DNA of 64,000 nucleotides from Clostridium sp. TW13 (GTDB taxonomy: Bacteria; Bacillota; Clostridia; Clostridiales; Clostridiaceae): the NCBI RefSeq assembly GCF_024345225.1, contig NZ_BROD01000001.1, positions 496,001 to 560,000 of the forward strand, in the 5' to 3' direction. Below the pieces are notes generated by a model. It was not told where the DNA came from and ran no database searches. It was given only the letters and a program-made list of their open reading frames with translations. Made by a program: the position numbers and the translations under genes. Shown piece after piece: positions 63,116 through 64,000 of the stretch. The number at the start of each line of letters is the position of its first letter. Position 1 is the first letter of the stretch.

Positions 63116-64000
63116 AGATAAAGCTAAATATATTTAATAATGTAGGAATCAAATTATTAATATTGATTCCTATCGATATGATAATAAGTTTTTTGTTTTT
63201 AGGGGTTCTGAGTAATATAATTGTTAAAATATTTGGATATAATACTGAGTTTTATAAAACGTATGGAGTTATAATAGCTACAGGATATTTTGTAACAGCA
63301 ATAACAATTTTTGTAGTTGTTTTTTTAGCTGCAATTAGCAGAAGAATTAAATATTTAAAGTATATAAGCAAGAGTGTTACTAATATAAAGACTCAGAAAT
63401 ATCTAAATCCTATAGATATAAAAGGTAGTGATGAAATTGCTCAATTAGCTACTGATATAAATACAATGTCTGAAAAACTTAAAGAAAATTATGAAAAAGA
63501 AAAAAAGCAAGAAGATGCTAAAAATGAATTAATAGTTGCTGTTTCACATGACTTAAAAACTCCATTAACATCTATAATGGGATATTTGGAACTTCTCAAT
63601 AAGGATAAAGGGAATTTTACAAAAGAGCAAAAGGAATTTTTAGAAGTAGCCTATAAAAAAAGCAAAAATCTAAAAAAGTTAATTGAGGAACTTTTTGAAT
63701 ATACTAAGTTTTCCAATAACTACATAAAACTAAATAAAGCTCCATTTAATATAGCTGTTATAGTAAGTCAGATAGTTGGAGAGCATATGCTATTTTTATC
63801 AGAGAAAAATATACAAGTTGAGATTGAATGCGATGAAAATGAATTAATGTGTGAAATTGATATGCAAAAATTTATTAGAGTTATTGAGAATTTAGTAAAA
63901 AATGCTGAAAAATATAGTTATAAAAATTCTACCTATACAATTAAAATGTGGGAGGAAGATAACAATATTAATCTTTCTTTTATTAATGAAGGCGATAATA
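63112..64000 (+). CDS. Sensor histidine kinase, 3' end outside window
   Basis: The first 296 residues of a membrane histidine kinase, open to the window edge. Two helices (about 13-38 and 51-76) flank a short extracellular loop; HAMP-like linker (77-135) with IDIKGSDEIAQLA; dimerization domain with phospho-acceptor His in VSHDLKTPLTSIMGYLE; N-box ENLVKNAEKYS. The ATP-binding end is cut off. Coupled with the regulator by ATGA overlap; VanS-like arrangement, ligand unknown. Confidence 0.93.
   Translation, partial: MKIKLNIFNNVGIKLLILIPIDMIISFLFLGVLSNIIVKIFGYNTEFYKTYGVIIATGYFVTAITIFVVVFLAAISRRIKYLKYISKSVTNIKTQKYLNPIDIKGSDEIAQLATDINTMSEKLKENYEKEKKQEDAKNELIVAVSHDLKTPLTSIMGYLELLNKDKGNFTKEQKEFLEVAYKKSKNLKKLIEELFEYTKFSNNYIKLNKAPFNIAVIVSQIVGEHMLFLSEKNIQVEIECDENELMCEIDMQKFIRVIENLVKNAEKYSYKNSTYTIKMWEEDNNINLSFINEGDN

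Noticed and set aside
1-64000. CRISPR array or prophage
   Set aside because: No regularly spaced direct repeats and no phage structural or integrase genes were seen; the only mobile traces are two decayed transposases.

Overview
The window is very AT-rich, with strong AGGAGG-type ribosome binding sites, ATG/TTG/GTG starts and short intergenic spaces. Together with a reverse rubrerythrin, a DUF1540 protein, an iron-dependent alcohol dehydrogenase and a GH26 mannanase, this points to an anaerobic Clostridium (sensu stricto) chromosome. No tRNA, rRNA or CRISPR array was seen.

Region 1 (1-24304) is the 3' part of a nonribosomal peptide (NRPS) operon of three tightly spaced genes. The first, cut by the window edge, ends in C-A-PCP-E; its adenylation pocket reads as Asn, so it should load and epimerise Asn to D-Asn. 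The second is a fusion of a secreted S12 serine peptidase with an ABC exporter, the architecture of the type II prodrug peptidases (ZmaM-like, relatives of ClbP) that remove an N-acyl-D-Asn leader during export. The third is a 5721-residue NRPS with five C-A-PCP modules (predicted Gln, unknown, unknown, Gly, Asn) and a divergent terminal condensation-like domain instead of a thioesterase. Together they suggest an undescribed peptide made as an acyl-D-Asn-capped precursor and unmasked on export. Decayed transposases lie directly downstream (IS701-like) and further on (IS630-like).

Region 2 (25200-38540) holds amino-sugar genes (nagA, a ROK kinase), an unusual pair of an unknown protein with a PEP-synthase-like phosphohistidine protein, translationally linked to a MATE exporter, then a GNAT acetyltransferase, two half-size ABC exporters in tandem and a convergent YjbR/MmcQ protein.

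Region 3 (38660-54620) is dominated by stress or detoxification regulators. Four promoters share a MerR-type architecture (19-bp spacer filled by a 7-4-7 inverted repeat, as for AdhR-like regulators). They precede an aldo/keto reductase remnant with merR, a tautomerase-flavodoxin-aldo/keto reductase group, a DXS-like gene, and a cupin-carboxymuconolactone decarboxylase pair divergent from a second merR. Between these lie an MFS drug exporter with its PadR repressor (same operator in front of both), an HxlR regulator facing a small alpha/beta-barrel protein, a NUDIX hydrolase, a DUF3737 protein, a cyclophilin-like lipoprotein and a secreted GH26 enzyme.

Region 4 (54860-64000) is more housekeeping-like: DUF1540 protein, reverse rubrerythrin, LemA plus TPM-domain protein, iron alcohol dehydrogenase, a membrane protein, a roughly 300-bp structured non-coding stretch, then a run of membrane or lipid-related genes (TVP38/TMEM64, a SAM methyltransferase, PAP2 phosphatase) leading into an OmpR-type response regulator and its sensor kinase, which runs off the window.
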